From NCBI GenBank assembly GCA_001804805.1, contig MHBH01000076.1, forward strand, positions 39,607 through 103,606: 64,000 nucleotides of DNA, written 5' to 3'. Position numbers and translations under genes: made by a program. The notes under the pieces are model-generated. The model saw only the letters and a list, made by a program, of their open reading frames with translations. It was not told the origin of the DNA and did not search any database. Source of the stretch: Lentisphaerae bacterium GWF2_49_21 (GTDB lineage: Bacteria; Verrucomicrobiota; Lentisphaeria; Victivallales; GWF2-50-93). Below are positions 9,447 through 18,674 of this stretch, in pieces. Position 1 is the stretch's first letter. Each line of letters starts with the position of its first letter.

Positions 9447-12218
9447 ATGAAGTCCGAAGAGTCAGCACGCCAGAACATTGATCAGATGCTGGAAAAGTCC
9501 GGCTGGCAGGTGCAAGACTTCAAGAAGCTCAACCTCGGCGCCTCAACAGGCGTAGCCGTCCGCGAATTTCCCCTCAAAAGTGGCTTTGCCGACTATCTCC
9601 TCTTTGTCAACCGCCAGGCCGTAGGCGTCATTGAAGCAAAGAAGGAAGGCATGACTCTGGCCGGTGTCTCCGAACAGACCGCCTCATATTGCGAATCCCT
9701 CCCGTCAGAAATACCCCATGTGAATGAGCCTATCCCTTTTGCCTATGAATCTACCGGCAAGGAGACGTATTTCAGGGATATCCGCGATCCCCAGTCCCGT
9801 TCCCGGAGAGTCTTCTGGTTCCATCAGCCGAAACAGCTTCAGGACTGGCTGAGCCAGCCCGACACCCTTCGCGCCCGTCTTTCAAAGCTCCCGCCTCTTG
9901 TCTCGGAAGGTTTCAGGGACTGCCAGATTGAGGCAATCGCCAAACTAGAGGAATCTTTCGCCCAGGACCGCCCAAGAGCCCTCATCCAGATGGCTACAGG
10001 CTCCGGCAAGACCTTTACAGCCGTCTCCTTCATCTACCGCCTTATCAAGCACGCCAACGCCAAAAGGATTCTCTTCCTTGTCGACCGTAGCAATCTGGGC
10101 ATCCAGACATCAAAGGAGTTCCAGCAGTACATCACCCCCGACGACGGCAGGAAGTTCACAGAGCTGTACAATGTCCAGCACCTGACTTCAAACACACTCG
10201 ATCCTGTCTGCCGTGTTACCGTATGCACCATCCAGCGCCTTTATTCGATGCTGCGCGGCGAGGAACTGCCGGAGGATCTGGAGGAACTGTCGGGATTCGA
10301 GGTTTCCGCCTCTGATGACCGCCCGAAGGATGTCGAATACAATCCTTCCTTCCCCATCGAGTCATTTGACTTCATCGTCACCGACGAATGCCACCGCTCC
10401 ATATACAATCTCTGGAGGCAGGTGCTAGAATACTTCGACGCCCATATAATCGGCCTCACCGCCACCCCATCGAAGCAGACCATCGGCTTCTTCCATAACA
10501 ACCTGGTCATGGAATACAGCCACGAACGCGCGGTCGCCGACGGCGTGAATGTCGGCTATGAAGTCTACCGCATCAAGACCGAGATCTCCCAGAAGGGCAG
10601 CAAGGTCGAAGCCGGTCATTATGTGGACAAGCGTGACAAGCTTGACCGCTCAACCCGGTGGGAACAGCTCGACGACGACCTCGAGTATTCCTCGGAGCAG
10701 CTTGACAGGGATGTCGTCTCCATCGACCAGATTAGGACAATCATACGCACCTTGCGGGACAAACTGTTCACCGATATATTCCCCGGCAGAACGGAAATTC
10801 CCAAGATGCTCGTATTCGCGAAGGATGACAGCCACGCCGAGGACATCACCCACATAATCCGCGAGGAGTTTGGCAAAGGCAATGATTTCTGCAAGAAGAT
10901 AACCTATCGCACATACGATCCCGACAACAAACGCTACGAGAAGCCCGAACATCTCCTCCAGAGCTTCCGTAACTCATACAATCCCCGCATAGCAGTGACT
11001 GTCGACATGATTTCTACAGGAACAGACGTAAAGCCCTTGGAATGCCTGCTCTTCATGCGGGATGTGCGTTCAACTGTCTATTTCGACCAGATGAAAGGAC
11101 GCGGTACCCGGACAATCGATCCCACCGACCTTAACAGTGTCACTCCTGATGCGATGAACAAGACTCATTTCGTGATAGTTGACGCTGTTGGCGTCTGCGA
11201 ATCTCGCAAAAGCGGTGACACTTGCTCCCTCGAACGCAAGAAGTCGATTTCGTTCGACAAACTTCTTCAGGGTGTTGCACTGGGCAAGCGTGACGAGGAC
11301 ACCTTGACCACCCTCGCTGGCAGGCTTGCACGCCTTGACCGGGAGATAATGCCTAAAGATCGAGAGAAGATTATAGAAGTGTCAAAGGGCAAAAACCTGA
11401 GGATGATGTCCAACGCTCTTCTTGATGCCGTGGATCCCGACAAGAAGATTGAAAAGGCAAAAGAGCTATTCAAAACCAAAGTTCCCGACGAGAAACAAAT
11501 TGCGGAATCCGCAAAACATCTCGTTGACACCGCCTGCACACCTTTTGACGCTCCCGAACTCCGGAATATCCTGATTGAGATCAAGCGGACAACCGAACAG
11601 GTGATCGACAATGTCAGTATTGACAAGGTCCTTGTTGCGGAATTCGACGAGAAGGCAAAGGAGAAGTCCCAGGCATTGATCAGCTCGTTCAGGAGATTCA
11701 TCGAGGACAACAAGGACGAACTGACAGCCATCAAGATCATCTATTCCATGCCCTACGGACAGCGCCATCTGTCATATCAGCAGATAAAGGAGCTTGCCGA
11801 TGCCATTGAGAAACCACCATACAAATTTTCCACCGACCAACTCTGGCTGGCGTTCAAGAATCTGGAAAACTCAAGGGTAAGAAACATGGGACCGCAGAAA
11901 CTCCTAACCAACATCATTTCCCTGATTCGTTTTGCGCTTGGCAAGGAGGCTGTGCTTGAACCGTTCATTGACACTGTCGAACACCGTTTCGAGAAATGGC
12001 TTGAACATCAGCAGGTATCCGGACGCAGTTTCAGCACCGAACAGATTGAATGGCTGAACCTGATAAAGAAGCACATTGCTGCGAATCTCGCAGTCGAGAT
12101 GGAAGACTTTGAATACGCGCCGTTCTCCCAGAAAGGCGGCCCGTTGAAGGCAAGCCAGGTATTCGGTCAGGATTTGCAGAATATATTGAAGGAACTAAGC
12201 GAGGTGCTGGCAGCTTAG
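9447..12218 (+). CDS. hsdR: type I restriction endonuclease subunit R (HsdR)
   Basis: 923-residue motor and nuclease subunit of a type I restriction-modification complex, which translocates unmodified DNA and cuts it. The N-terminus carries the nuclease core (ADYLLF, then VGVIEAKKEG, a PD-(D/E)xK arrangement). The SF2 helicase follows, with Walker A ATGSGKT at about 183-189, Walker B DECH from residue 313, GLTATPSKQ, and the later motifs STGTDVKPLE and MKGRGTRTID. The C-terminal third matches the EcoEI/EcoAI-type HsdR C-terminus. The open frame extends back to 9351, but AGGGAG at 9437-9442 and the family N-terminus favour the ATG at 9447. The partner genes hsdS and hsdM are 6.5 and 11.7 kb downstream, separated by cargo. 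Confidence 0.92.
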   Translation: MKSEESARQNIDQMLEKSGWQVQDFKKLNLGASTGVAVREFPLKSGFADYLLFVNRQAVGVIEAKKEGMTLAGVSEQTASYCESLPSEIPHVNEPIPFAYESTGKETYFRDIRDPQSRSRRVFWFHQPKQLQDWLSQPDTLRARLSKLPPLVSEGFRDCQIEAIAKLEESFAQDRPRALIQMATGSGKTFTAVSFIYRLIKHANAKRILFLVDRSNLGIQTSKEFQQYITPDDGRKFTELYNVQHLTSNTLDPVCRVTVCTIQRLYSMLRGEELPEDLEELSGFEVSASDDRPKDVEYNPSFPIESFDFIVTDECHRSIYNLWRQVLEYFDAHIIGLTATPSKQTIGFFHNNLVMEYSHERAVADGVNVGYEVYRIKTEISQKGSKVEAGHYVDKRDKLDRSTRWEQLDDDLEYSSEQLDRDVVSIDQIRTIIRTLRDKLFTDIFPGRTEIPKMLVFAKDDSHAEDITHIIREEFGKGNDFCKKITYRTYDPDNKRYEKPEHLLQSFRNSYNPRIAVTVDMISTGTDVKPLECLLFMRDVRSTVYFDQMKGRGTRTIDPTDLNSVTPDAMNKTHFVIVDAVGVCESRKSGDTCSLERKKSISFDKLLQGVALGKRDEDTLTTLAGRLARLDREIMPKDREKIIEVSKGKNLRMMSNALLDAVDPDKKIEKAKELFKTKVPDEKQIAESAKHLVDTACTPFDAPELRNILIEIKRTTEQVIDNVSIDKVLVAEFDEKAKEKSQALISSFRRFIEDNKDELTAIKIIYSMPYGQRHLSYQQIKELADAIEKPPYKFSTDQLWLAFKNLENSRVRNMGPQKLLTNIISLIRFALGKEAVLEPFIDTVEHRFEKWLEHQQVSGRSFSTEQIEWLNLIKKHIAANLAVEMEDFEYAPFSQKGGPLKASQVFGQDLQNILKELSEVLAA
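12171..12194 (+). repeat. direct repeat of the hsdR 3' end, copy 1
   Basis: The 24 bases at 12171-12194, inside the last codons of hsdR, recur at 18647-18670 just before hsdS with 22 of 24 matches. See copy 2. Confidence 0.7.
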
Positions 12219-12525
12219 GAATTAAGAATATCTCGTGCAATACATATGGAGTGCTGAAGCTTGCTTCAGCCTTAATTAGCGGAGCTTGCTCCGCGTTATT
12301 TGCAGACAATGAATCTTGTCCGTCGAAGCCTTTGCGAAATCGGAAGCGTGGAATTCGTTGGAGTTCAAACTTTAGTTTGTCCTGGTCTTTTGGAATCGGA
12401 AACGCAGAGGCGCAAATTTTAGAATTGAGTCCGAATATTGCCAGATGGGCGATATTACAGAGTTGCAATGTTACCCATACAGTAATAATTGAGGGTAATC
12501 CAGGTAAGATATTGAGTTGATTGTG
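12219..12525. other. hsdR-AbiE-like spacer with short hairpins
   Basis: Contains TGAAGCTTGCTTCAGC and GCGGAGCTTGCTCCGC hairpins (about 12256-12292) and a GGAGTTCAAACTTTAG hairpin near 12359. Hairpins of this kind recur in other spacers of the window. An 89-codon frame (12251-12520) runs through the hairpins and is not considered a gene. Confidence 0.5.
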
Positions 12526-12570
12526 CAATATTGACTTGATTTTACAATATTGACTTGACTTTGCAATTAA
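12526..12570. promoter_or_regulatory. three 19-bp-spaced operator-like repeats
   Basis: The palindrome CAATATTG occurs at 12526-12533 and 12545-12552, each followed by ACTTGA, and a related CAATTAA starts at 12564. The three sites are exactly 19 bp apart and cover the -35 region of the promoter below. This layout suggests binding of a repressor, most likely the AbiEi-like protein or the HTH protein of the operon, since AbiE antitoxins are known to autoregulate (inference). Confidence 0.55.
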
Positions 12571-12583
12571 TAAATGATATAAT
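12555..12583 (+). promoter_or_regulatory. near-consensus sigma70 promoter for a leaderless transcript
   Basis: TTGACT at 12555-12560, a 17-base spacer, then a perfect TATAAT at 12578-12583. Transcription would be expected to start six or seven bases later, at or next to the A of the ATG at 12590. There is no Shine-Dalgarno sequence in the six bases between. Confidence 0.7.
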
Positions 12584-12589
12584 AGGGTC

Positions 12590-13648
12590 ATGAAGCTAAG
12601 AAAAACAGAACATAAAAAGGGTTCAGGCCGCTATCAACCTGATTGGGAAGGTGATGGGGTTTGGGTTGAGGTGAAAAACCACCTTACAGCCTTTCGTATT
12701 GTAAGAGATGCGCTTTTCCAACTTGCCTGTGCCGTTCACGAACAGGCTTGCCAACGGGCAATTTTGCTTCTTATAGAACCCAACATGTCCGACAAGGGCC
12801 TAGGTGACGAATGGCATAAGGTGGAAACGACTTTCCGTCCGGATATACTTGGACGTTTATGTATCGTTATTTTTCGGGATGGGCGTCTTATCGGCATCCC
12901 AGACAAGCAGGAACCCGATTTGCATGAAGAGTTGCTGAAAGTATCTGAAGAAGAGTTGGCGATAAAGAAGAATCCTTTCCCGAAACAGGACTACCAGTCT
13001 GAAATCCTCAAAATCCTCATATGCCAGTGGCTGAATCGGAAAGGTCCGTTGACATTGGATTGGCTTGGCAATGCCGCAGGCTGTAATTATCGTACGGTGG
13101 TGAACGCACTTGAATCCCTTGGAAATGCGCTTGCCAGGCGTTCCGACAGGAGCGTCGAACTCAAGTACTTCCCCAAAGATGCATGGGAATGGCTCCTTGT
13201 GAACTCGGGCAGATCGCGGTTGACAAAAAAATATTCCGATCGTTCCGGACAACCGCGCTCGATTGATTCATTACTTGGCAGGTTAGCAAAAATGCAACTT
13301 CCCTATGTGGCTGTTGCCGGTGTTCTGGGCGCAAGGCATTATTATCCTGACATTGACCTTATCGGCGCTCCACGCCTTGACCTCACAGTGCACTGTCCGG
13401 AAAAATATCCTGATATTGATTTCATCGGAAGACTTGATCCTGCTCTGGAACAGGAGGATGATCCCGGCAAGCCTGCGTCCGTTGTCCTGCATTTCATCCG
13501 CAGGGAAACGCCATTCTTTGAAACGAATTCTGCTGGTGTTCCCTGGGCCGATCCAGTTGAATGCCTGCTGGATCTTCATGAGATGCGCTTGGAATCTCAG
13601 GCACTGGGGTTTCTTAATGCTTTACAATCCAGAGGAACATCCCAATGA
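12590..13648 (+). CDS. AbiEi-like antitoxin/regulator with nuclease-like N-terminus
   Basis: 352 residues. Residues 15-110 read like a restriction-endonuclease fold: D18 and D22, then WVEVK (E27, K29), a conserved-looking FQLA helix and hydrophobic strands. A winged helix-turn-helix follows (about 138-190), then an AbiEi-type C-terminal domain ending in VPWADPVECLLDLHEMRLESQA, a pattern shared with type IV AbiEi antitoxins. Its stop overlaps the start of the nucleotidyltransferase gene by four bases (13645-13648), as in antitoxin-toxin pairs. It is probably the antitoxin and repressor of the operon. Whether the N-terminal domain cleaves DNA is unknown. Confidence 0.6.
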   Translation: MKLRKTEHKKGSGRYQPDWEGDGVWVEVKNHLTAFRIVRDALFQLACAVHEQACQRAILLLIEPNMSDKGLGDEWHKVETTFRPDILGRLCIVIFRDGRLIGIPDKQEPDLHEELLKVSEEELAIKKNPFPKQDYQSEILKILICQWLNRKGPLTLDWLGNAAGCNYRTVVNALESLGNALARRSDRSVELKYFPKDAWEWLLVNSGRSRLTKKYSDRSGQPRSIDSLLGRLAKMQLPYVAVAGVLGARHYYPDIDLIGAPRLDLTVHCPEKYPDIDFIGRLDPALEQEDDPGKPASVVLHFIRRETPFFETNSAGVPWADPVECLLDLHEMRLESQALGFLNALQSRGTSQ

Positions 13649-14580
13649 TTGAAATCAACGATGTCATGAAGACTGTTTTCCCAGGAGAGGTTCTCTCGGA
13701 GATTTCCGGAGCTATCCCGGAAGAGTGCAGGAAAAACATGATAATCATCGGAAGTCTCGCCGTAGGATATCATTTTTTAGCTGGAAAAGAAGGCATGGCC
13801 GTCCGCACGAAAGATGCCGACTGTCTTCTATCGCCGCGCATTAGAGCCGTTCCTGCAGGGGAAGCAATTGCTGAGAAACTATTTACTTCCGGCTGGACTA
13901 TCAAGAAAGATGGAGAATGGAATAAGCCTGGTGATGAAAATACCCTTCCCAGCCAGCTTCCAGCAATCCGTTTGAATCCTCCTGGGAACACTGATTGGTT
14001 TATTGAACTTCTAACCGTTCCGGAATCTTCGGAGGTGCGTGAGAAAAAATGGCTTCCATTTAAGACAAGCCAAGGGTACTTTGGCCTTCCGAGCTTCGGA
14101 TTCTTGTCCTTGACTAATTTTGAGCCAATGGAAACTGAAATGGGAATCCATGTCGCTAGACCAGAAATGATGGCGCTTGCAAACATGCTTGAGCACCCTC
14201 GGATAAAGCCTGATTTAATGTCAGGTTATATCGAAGGCCGTCGGATTAAACGCAGTAACAAGGATCTGGGACGGGTTCTGGCAATAGCTTTTCTTAGCAC
14301 TGGAGAAGATGTGGACAGTTTGGAAAAATGGCCTGACCTTTTCAGGAAGGCCATGGAATCTTGTTTTCCTGCTGAATGGCAATCTCTCGTAAAAAACACT
14401 GGTTCAGGATTACGTGAGCTGCTCACTAGCGACTTGGACATGGATGAAGCTCACCATACATGCAGATATGGTCTGCTTGCTTCACAACCTCCGACTTTGG
14501 AGCAATTGAAAATAGCCGGCAAACGTCTGTTACAGGATGCCGTTGAACCCCTGGAGAAAATGGGAAGCAATGAAACCTAA
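13645..14580 (+). CDS. nucleotidyltransferase, AbiEii-like toxin candidate
   Basis: 311 residues. A minimal nucleotidyltransferase core is visible: GSLA at 36-39 and the metal-binding pair D57-x-D59 (TKDADCLL), with D117/E121 (DWFIELL) as candidate third carboxylate. AbiEii/MenT toxins of this fold transfer nucleotides to tRNA or other RNA. The rest is helical. It overlaps the AbiEi-like gene by four bases and the HTH gene by eleven, so all three should be made together. The family assignment rests on the catalytic motif and pairing; a non-toxic nucleotidyltransferase cannot be excluded. Confidence 0.62.
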   Translation: MIEINDVMKTVFPGEVLSEISGAIPEECRKNMIIIGSLAVGYHFLAGKEGMAVRTKDADCLLSPRIRAVPAGEAIAEKLFTSGWTIKKDGEWNKPGDENTLPSQLPAIRLNPPGNTDWFIELLTVPESSEVREKKWLPFKTSQGYFGLPSFGFLSLTNFEPMETEMGIHVARPEMMALANMLEHPRIKPDLMSGYIEGRRIKRSNKDLGRVLAIAFLSTGEDVDSLEKWPDLFRKAMESCFPAEWQSLVKNTGSGLRELLTSDLDMDEAHHTCRYGLLASQPPTLEQLKIAGKRLLQDAVEPLEKMGSNET

Positions 14581-14920
14581 AAAGAAATACTCTTACAATC
14601 CCGACTATGCAGTCCCTCCGGGAGATACAATACGCGAAGTCATGGAAACATTCGGGATAGCTCAAAGTGAATTCGCAATCCGTCTTGGAATTTCCGTTCA
14701 AACCCTGAAACGTATCTTCAAAGGGGAACAGCCTATAACATCCGAGACGTCCAATCGCCTTGAAATGGTTACCGGTACTCCTGCAAGCTTCTGGAACAAG
14801 CTGGAGTCCAATTACCGGGAACAACTTGCGAAATCCGCAGAGGGGAAAGCCTCTCGCAAAGTCGAAGCTCCCAGCCCTTTGGCGTCGGGAGCACAGAGTC
14901 GCAAGGGAAATATTAAATAA
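14570..14920 (+). CDS. HigA-like XRE-family antitoxin/regulator
   Basis: 116 residues. The region PPGDTIREVMETFGIAQSEF is the typical entry into the HigA HTH domain, followed by AIRLGISVQTLKRIFKG (HTH) and TPASFWNKLESNYREQL. The tail after residue 90 is basic and Ala/Ser-rich, partly encoded by a CGAAGCTCCCAGCCCTTTGG stretch that looks repeat-like. ATG at 14570 is preferred over 14537 because GGGAAG at 14562-14567 precedes it and the homologous region starts soon after. No HigB toxin gene adjoins it, so it may serve the upstream nucleotidyltransferase or the downstream SIR2 gene. Confidence 0.72.
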   Translation: MKPKKKYSYNPDYAVPPGDTIREVMETFGIAQSEFAIRLGISVQTLKRIFKGEQPITSETSNRLEMVTGTPASFWNKLESNYREQLAKSAEGKASRKVEAPSPLASGAQSRKGNIK

Positions 14921-14924
14921 GCAT

Positions 14925-17900
14925 ATGATAAAAGAACTAGAACAACCTATTTATTTTGGAAAGACAAGCTTTCCTGCAGAAGTAATTAATGCTCTTGAGG
15001 ATGGAGATATCGTGTTTTTCTGTGGTGCGGGAATATCCATTGGAGAAGGATTGCCGAGCTTTAAAGGCTTGGTTAAGAATGTTTTCATAGAGTGTCATGA
15101 AAGCATGAATAAAGAAGAGGAAACATCATTTAAAGATAACTTGTATGATAGAACACTCGGATTGTTAGAGAATAGGATGAATGAAGGTTCCTCTGAAATA
15201 AATTATGCAGTTAGAAATGCAGTCATTAATATCATTGGGAAAGAACACAAAGGAGATTTGGCTGTTCATGAAGCCATTTTGAAACTCGCCAAAGACACAA
15301 ATGATAACTTTCGTATAGTAACAACCAATTTTGATAATTATTTTGAAAAAATACCAAATGCTAAAATAAATCAAGTGCATGAGGCGCCTTTTCTTCCGGT
15401 TCCAAAACCACATAAGTGGAAATGGCCTGTTTATCTTCATGGTAGGATTAACAAGGAAAATGATCCGCATGGGGCAAATCTCATCTTTACAAGTGCTGAT
15501 TTTGGGAATGCATATTTGGTTGAAAGATGGGCCAGCAGATTTGTCTCCGAGCTCTTTAAAGAATTTAAAGTAATATTATTCGTAGGTTATGGTGTTGACG
15601 ACCCAATTATGAGATATCTGGTTGACGCCATAGCTGCTGAAAGACGTGTCTATCTCCATGATGGAAAATATTCAAAGATAGCCCAAGCTTTTGCTTTTGA
15701 TGGATTCACTGATGAATCATCTAAGAATGAGCGCATGGATCAATGGAGGGCTAAGGGGATAGATGCAATTTTATATGAAAAGGAAAATGATACTGACTAT
15801 TCTCAATTTCAAGCAGTATTATCCGAACTGGCAGATTGGCATACGAGGCAGCATAAAGACAAGAAAATTCTCCTTGAAGAATATGCATCAAAAAGACCAG
15901 TATCTAAATTATCCGAAGAGGTTATAAATAGCCAAGTAATTAGATTAATATCCAAAGATATCACATTGGCTAAGTATTTTTCTGAAATTGACCCATTGCC
16001 TTCGTCTGAATGGTATGATGTATTCTATAAAGCAAATTTATTTAAATCAAATAAATTTGCCTCCCAGCCATCTGAACTTGAACATGCTTTGTATTATTGG
16101 TTAACTCTTCAAGCAAAAGACGAAAGAGGCAGCTTGAAGTTAATAGAAATCATTAATTCCGGTGAAATCTCAAATGAGTCATTCAAAATCAAGATTAAAT
16201 ATTTTCTTACAAATAATAAACCCGTTGACAATAAAATTAAAAAAATACTTATTGCTTTCGCGTATTGGAGCTATCAGAATCAGGAGTCTGACGAGCAATT
16301 ATGGCTTACTAATAGATTGGGGATGCTTCAAGAAGCAAATTTTATTAAACCAATTCTTCTTGAACTTATAACACCGTTTATTGTTTTAAAGACACCATAT
16401 AACTATTATAAAAGCAACTCCAATATGCTACTAAGCGATATGACTGTTCAGGATTTGATATCATTTGATTTGGCAATTCAGTTAGAAAAATATCAACTTG
16501 ATGAGTTAATGACTTCATCTTTAGATTTAATGCGCAACATATTGCCAGCAATGACCCATGAGATAACAGAGACTTTAAGGAAATGCTTGTCGATATGCAA
16601 TTACCTCGAATCATATGATCCGACGTTGCATAGGCATGCAATTTCAGCTCATGAACAAGATGAACACAATCCAAATTGGATGTTGATAATTACTTTATTA
16701 CGAGAGGCGTATAATTTATCAGATAAAAAAGATCAAGAGTTAATACTAGGATATTGGAAAAATATTGATGAGATTATATTCAAGAGATTTGTTTTATATG
16801 CCTATTCGACAACAATCCACTTTTCAGTTGATGAAAAAATTGATTATCTGCTTTCGTTAAATGATCAAGATTATTGGAAAGGATCACTAAAATACGAAAA
16901 ATGCAGATTGTTGGAATCACTTTCTGGAATCTTATCATCATCTAAAACAGATATGCTTTTTGCGAAGATCTTAAGTGGTCCACCTATTATTGAATATTCA
17001 TTTTGGGATAAAAGAGAAACTACAGCTAAGGAAAAAGAAGATTTTAAGAATAGGGGAATATTTGAGGATTTAGAATTATTGATTCGTTATAAGTATAAAC
17101 TAAACAGCGAAGCAGGCAATCTTCTTAAGGAAATTAAGGAGAAGTATCCGAAATGGGAAATATATGATGATTATAAGGCGGAAATGTCATCTTGGTGTGA
17201 AACTGGACGAGGAAACCGTTCAGACCATTCGGCCGATCAACTATTAAATATGCCTGATAATAAATTAATTGAAGTACTTTTAGGAAAAGATATTAATAAA
17301 GAAGAAGACAATTTTAATATCAGCATGCCTGGGCGTTTGGCGGAATGGCAAAGTGCTGTCAAAAAACAGCCGGAACGGGCTTTGCGGTTATATAGATACA
17401 TGCTTGAGGAAGGTGTACTTGATGATAGAATAATTGAAAATACACTTTATGGGTTAAATACAGATAATTTATTTAACGCAAGTCTTTCTTCAGAGTTTAT
17501 TTATCTTATAAGCATTACGCCTGAATCTAATATTAAGACTAATATAAAAACAATATCTTTTGTCTTAAATAAGGCATACCAAAATATAGAAAAAGAAAGC
17601 AGTTTTTGGGAGATATGGGATAAGTTACAAATAATATCTTTAGAAATACCTGAAAATGATGCACTGCCAGCAGGTGACTTGTTTTCTAACGCTATAAATC
17701 ATCCTGCAGGTATATTGGCTGAAACTATTTTATTATCGCTATCAAAAAATAAATACAAAGCGGGGGCCGGATTAGAAGAAAACACAAAGAAAAGAATATC
17801 AATAATACTTGATACACAAACAGCATCTTCAAAATATGCAAAAATTGTCATATATAGAGGAACATATTGGTTTCAAGTAATTGATCCGCCATGGGCCGAC

Positions 17901-18620
17901 ATGAAAATATTACCCAACTTCAAGATAAATAATTCAGATGCATTTTATTCATGGAGTGGTTTTCTTCATTCCTCTAATATTAATCCTGAATTATTCGATA
18001 ATATTTATGACGATTTATGTGAGCTTCTAAATAAATCCGGCAATCTTGGTTTATCATCTGAGAAAGTTGGTCTTTTATACCAGATATTTGGACTTGGACT
18101 CCTTTACTATCAAGAATCCATGAATGCTGAACAAAACAAGAAAGTGTTTTCTGGAATTAACAATGAAGGCTTAATATCATTGCTAATAGTATTTGAACAG
18201 GAAGTAAATAATACAGACGGGCTATGGGGCAAAGCCATAAAAGATATCTTTCATAAATATTGGCCTAGAAGCAATTTATTCAAAACGCCGGAAGTTTCTA
18301 AAAGAGTCGCGTCTTTGATCCTTTTATTGGATGATGATGCGGCAAATGCATATTCAGAATTAAAAGACTATTTAATATCTCTTGAAGGTTTGAAGCACTC
18401 TGCGTTTAGCTTGATACATAAAATCGAAAAATCAACTTTGTTGGAAAAAGATCCTAATTTAGTCCTGAACATTTTGAGAAAAGTATTATATGCTAATTGT
18501 CAATCATATGATATTCATAGCCTGCCCAAGATTATAGAACTGGCAAGGAATCATGGAGCAGATGTTAAAGGAGAGTCCTATATATGGCTGCTTAACTTGG
18601 TAAGCACAAAAGCGATATAA
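14925..18620 (+). CDS. large SIR2-domain defence protein
   Basis: 1231-residue protein. The first 240 residues or so are a SIR2-type NAD-binding fold with CGAGIS (33-38), TTNFDN (133-138), YLHGRI with candidate catalytic His172, and FVGYGVDDPIM. SIR2 domains in anti-phage systems (Thoeris, DSR, SIR2-HerA, Avs5) deplete NAD+ on infection. The remaining 950 or so residues are mostly helical, without a visible P-loop, so this is not an obvious STAND/Avs5 protein; the architecture recalls SIR2-DUF4020 proteins. The frame continues upstream to 14760 inside the HTH gene, but the SIR2 homology begins after ATG 14925, four bases past the HTH stop. The Shine-Dalgarno is weak, suggesting coupled translation. 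The gene is much AT-richer than hsdR and hsdM, a sign of transfer. Confidence 0.82.
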   Translation: MIKELEQPIYFGKTSFPAEVINALEDGDIVFFCGAGISIGEGLPSFKGLVKNVFIECHESMNKEEETSFKDNLYDRTLGLLENRMNEGSSEINYAVRNAVINIIGKEHKGDLAVHEAILKLAKDTNDNFRIVTTNFDNYFEKIPNAKINQVHEAPFLPVPKPHKWKWPVYLHGRINKENDPHGANLIFTSADFGNAYLVERWASRFVSELFKEFKVILFVGYGVDDPIMRYLVDAIAAERRVYLHDGKYSKIAQAFAFDGFTDESSKNERMDQWRAKGIDAILYEKENDTDYSQFQAVLSELADWHTRQHKDKKILLEEYASKRPVSKLSEEVINSQVIRLISKDITLAKYFSEIDPLPSSEWYDVFYKANLFKSNKFASQPSELEHALYYWLTLQAKDERGSLKLIEIINSGEISNESFKIKIKYFLTNNKPVDNKIKKILIAFAYWSYQNQESDEQLWLTNRLGMLQEANFIKPILLELITPFIVLKTPYNYYKSNSNMLLSDMTVQDLISFDLAIQLEKYQLDELMTSSLDLMRNILPAMTHEITETLRKCLSICNYLESYDPTLHRHAISAHEQDEHNPNWMLIITLLREAYNLSDKKDQELILGYWKNIDEIIFKRFVLYAYSTTIHFSVDEKIDYLLSLNDQDYWKGSLKYEKCRLLESLSGILSSSKTDMLFAKILSGPPIIEYSFWDKRETTAKEKEDFKNRGIFEDLELLIRYKYKLNSEAGNLLKEIKEKYPKWEIYDDYKAEMSSWCETGRGNRSDHSADQLLNMPDNKLIEVLLGKDINKEEDNFNISMPGRLAEWQSAVKKQPERALRLYRYMLEEGVLDDRIIENTLYGLNTDNLFNASLSSEFIYLISITPESNIKTNIKTISFVLNKAYQNIEKESSFWEIWDKLQIISLEIPENDALPAGDLFSNAINHPAGILAETILLSLSKNKYKAGAGLEENTKKRISIILDTQTASSKYAKIVIYRGTYWFQVIDPPWADMKILPNFKINNSDAFYSWSGFLHSSNINPELFDNIYDDLCELLNKSGNLGLSSEKVGLLYQIFGLGLLYYQESMNAEQNKKVFSGINNEGLISLLIVFEQEVNNTDGLWGKAIKDIFHKYWPRSNLFKTPEVSKRVASLILLLDDDAANAYSELKDYLISLEGLKHSAFSLIHKIEKSTLLEKDPNLVLNILRKVLYANCQSYDIHSLPKIIELARNHGADVKGESYIWLLNLVSTKAI

Positions 18621-18646
18621 CTCAATTAATTGAAATGAATAAGCGG

Positions 18647-18670
18647 GATTTGCAGAAAATATTGAAGGGA
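18647..18670 (+). repeat. direct repeat of the hsdR 3' end, copy 2 (insertion scar)
   Basis: Matches 12171-12194 in 22 of 24 positions. It lies in a 15-codon frame (18635-18682) reading MNKRDLQKILKGIND, which parallels DLQNILKEL near the HsdR C-terminus. The simplest reading is that hsdS once followed hsdR closely and the 12.2-18.6 kb cargo was inserted with duplication of the hsdR tail. Confidence 0.6.
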
Positions 18671-18674
18671 ATTA

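Noticed and set aside
12251..12520. 89-codon frame after hsdR
   Set aside because: Runs through short hairpins, has no ribosome-binding site and no domain-like sequence.
14925..18620. Avs5/STAND NTPase
   Set aside because: SIR2 domain is present, but no Walker A motif was found in the rest of the protein.
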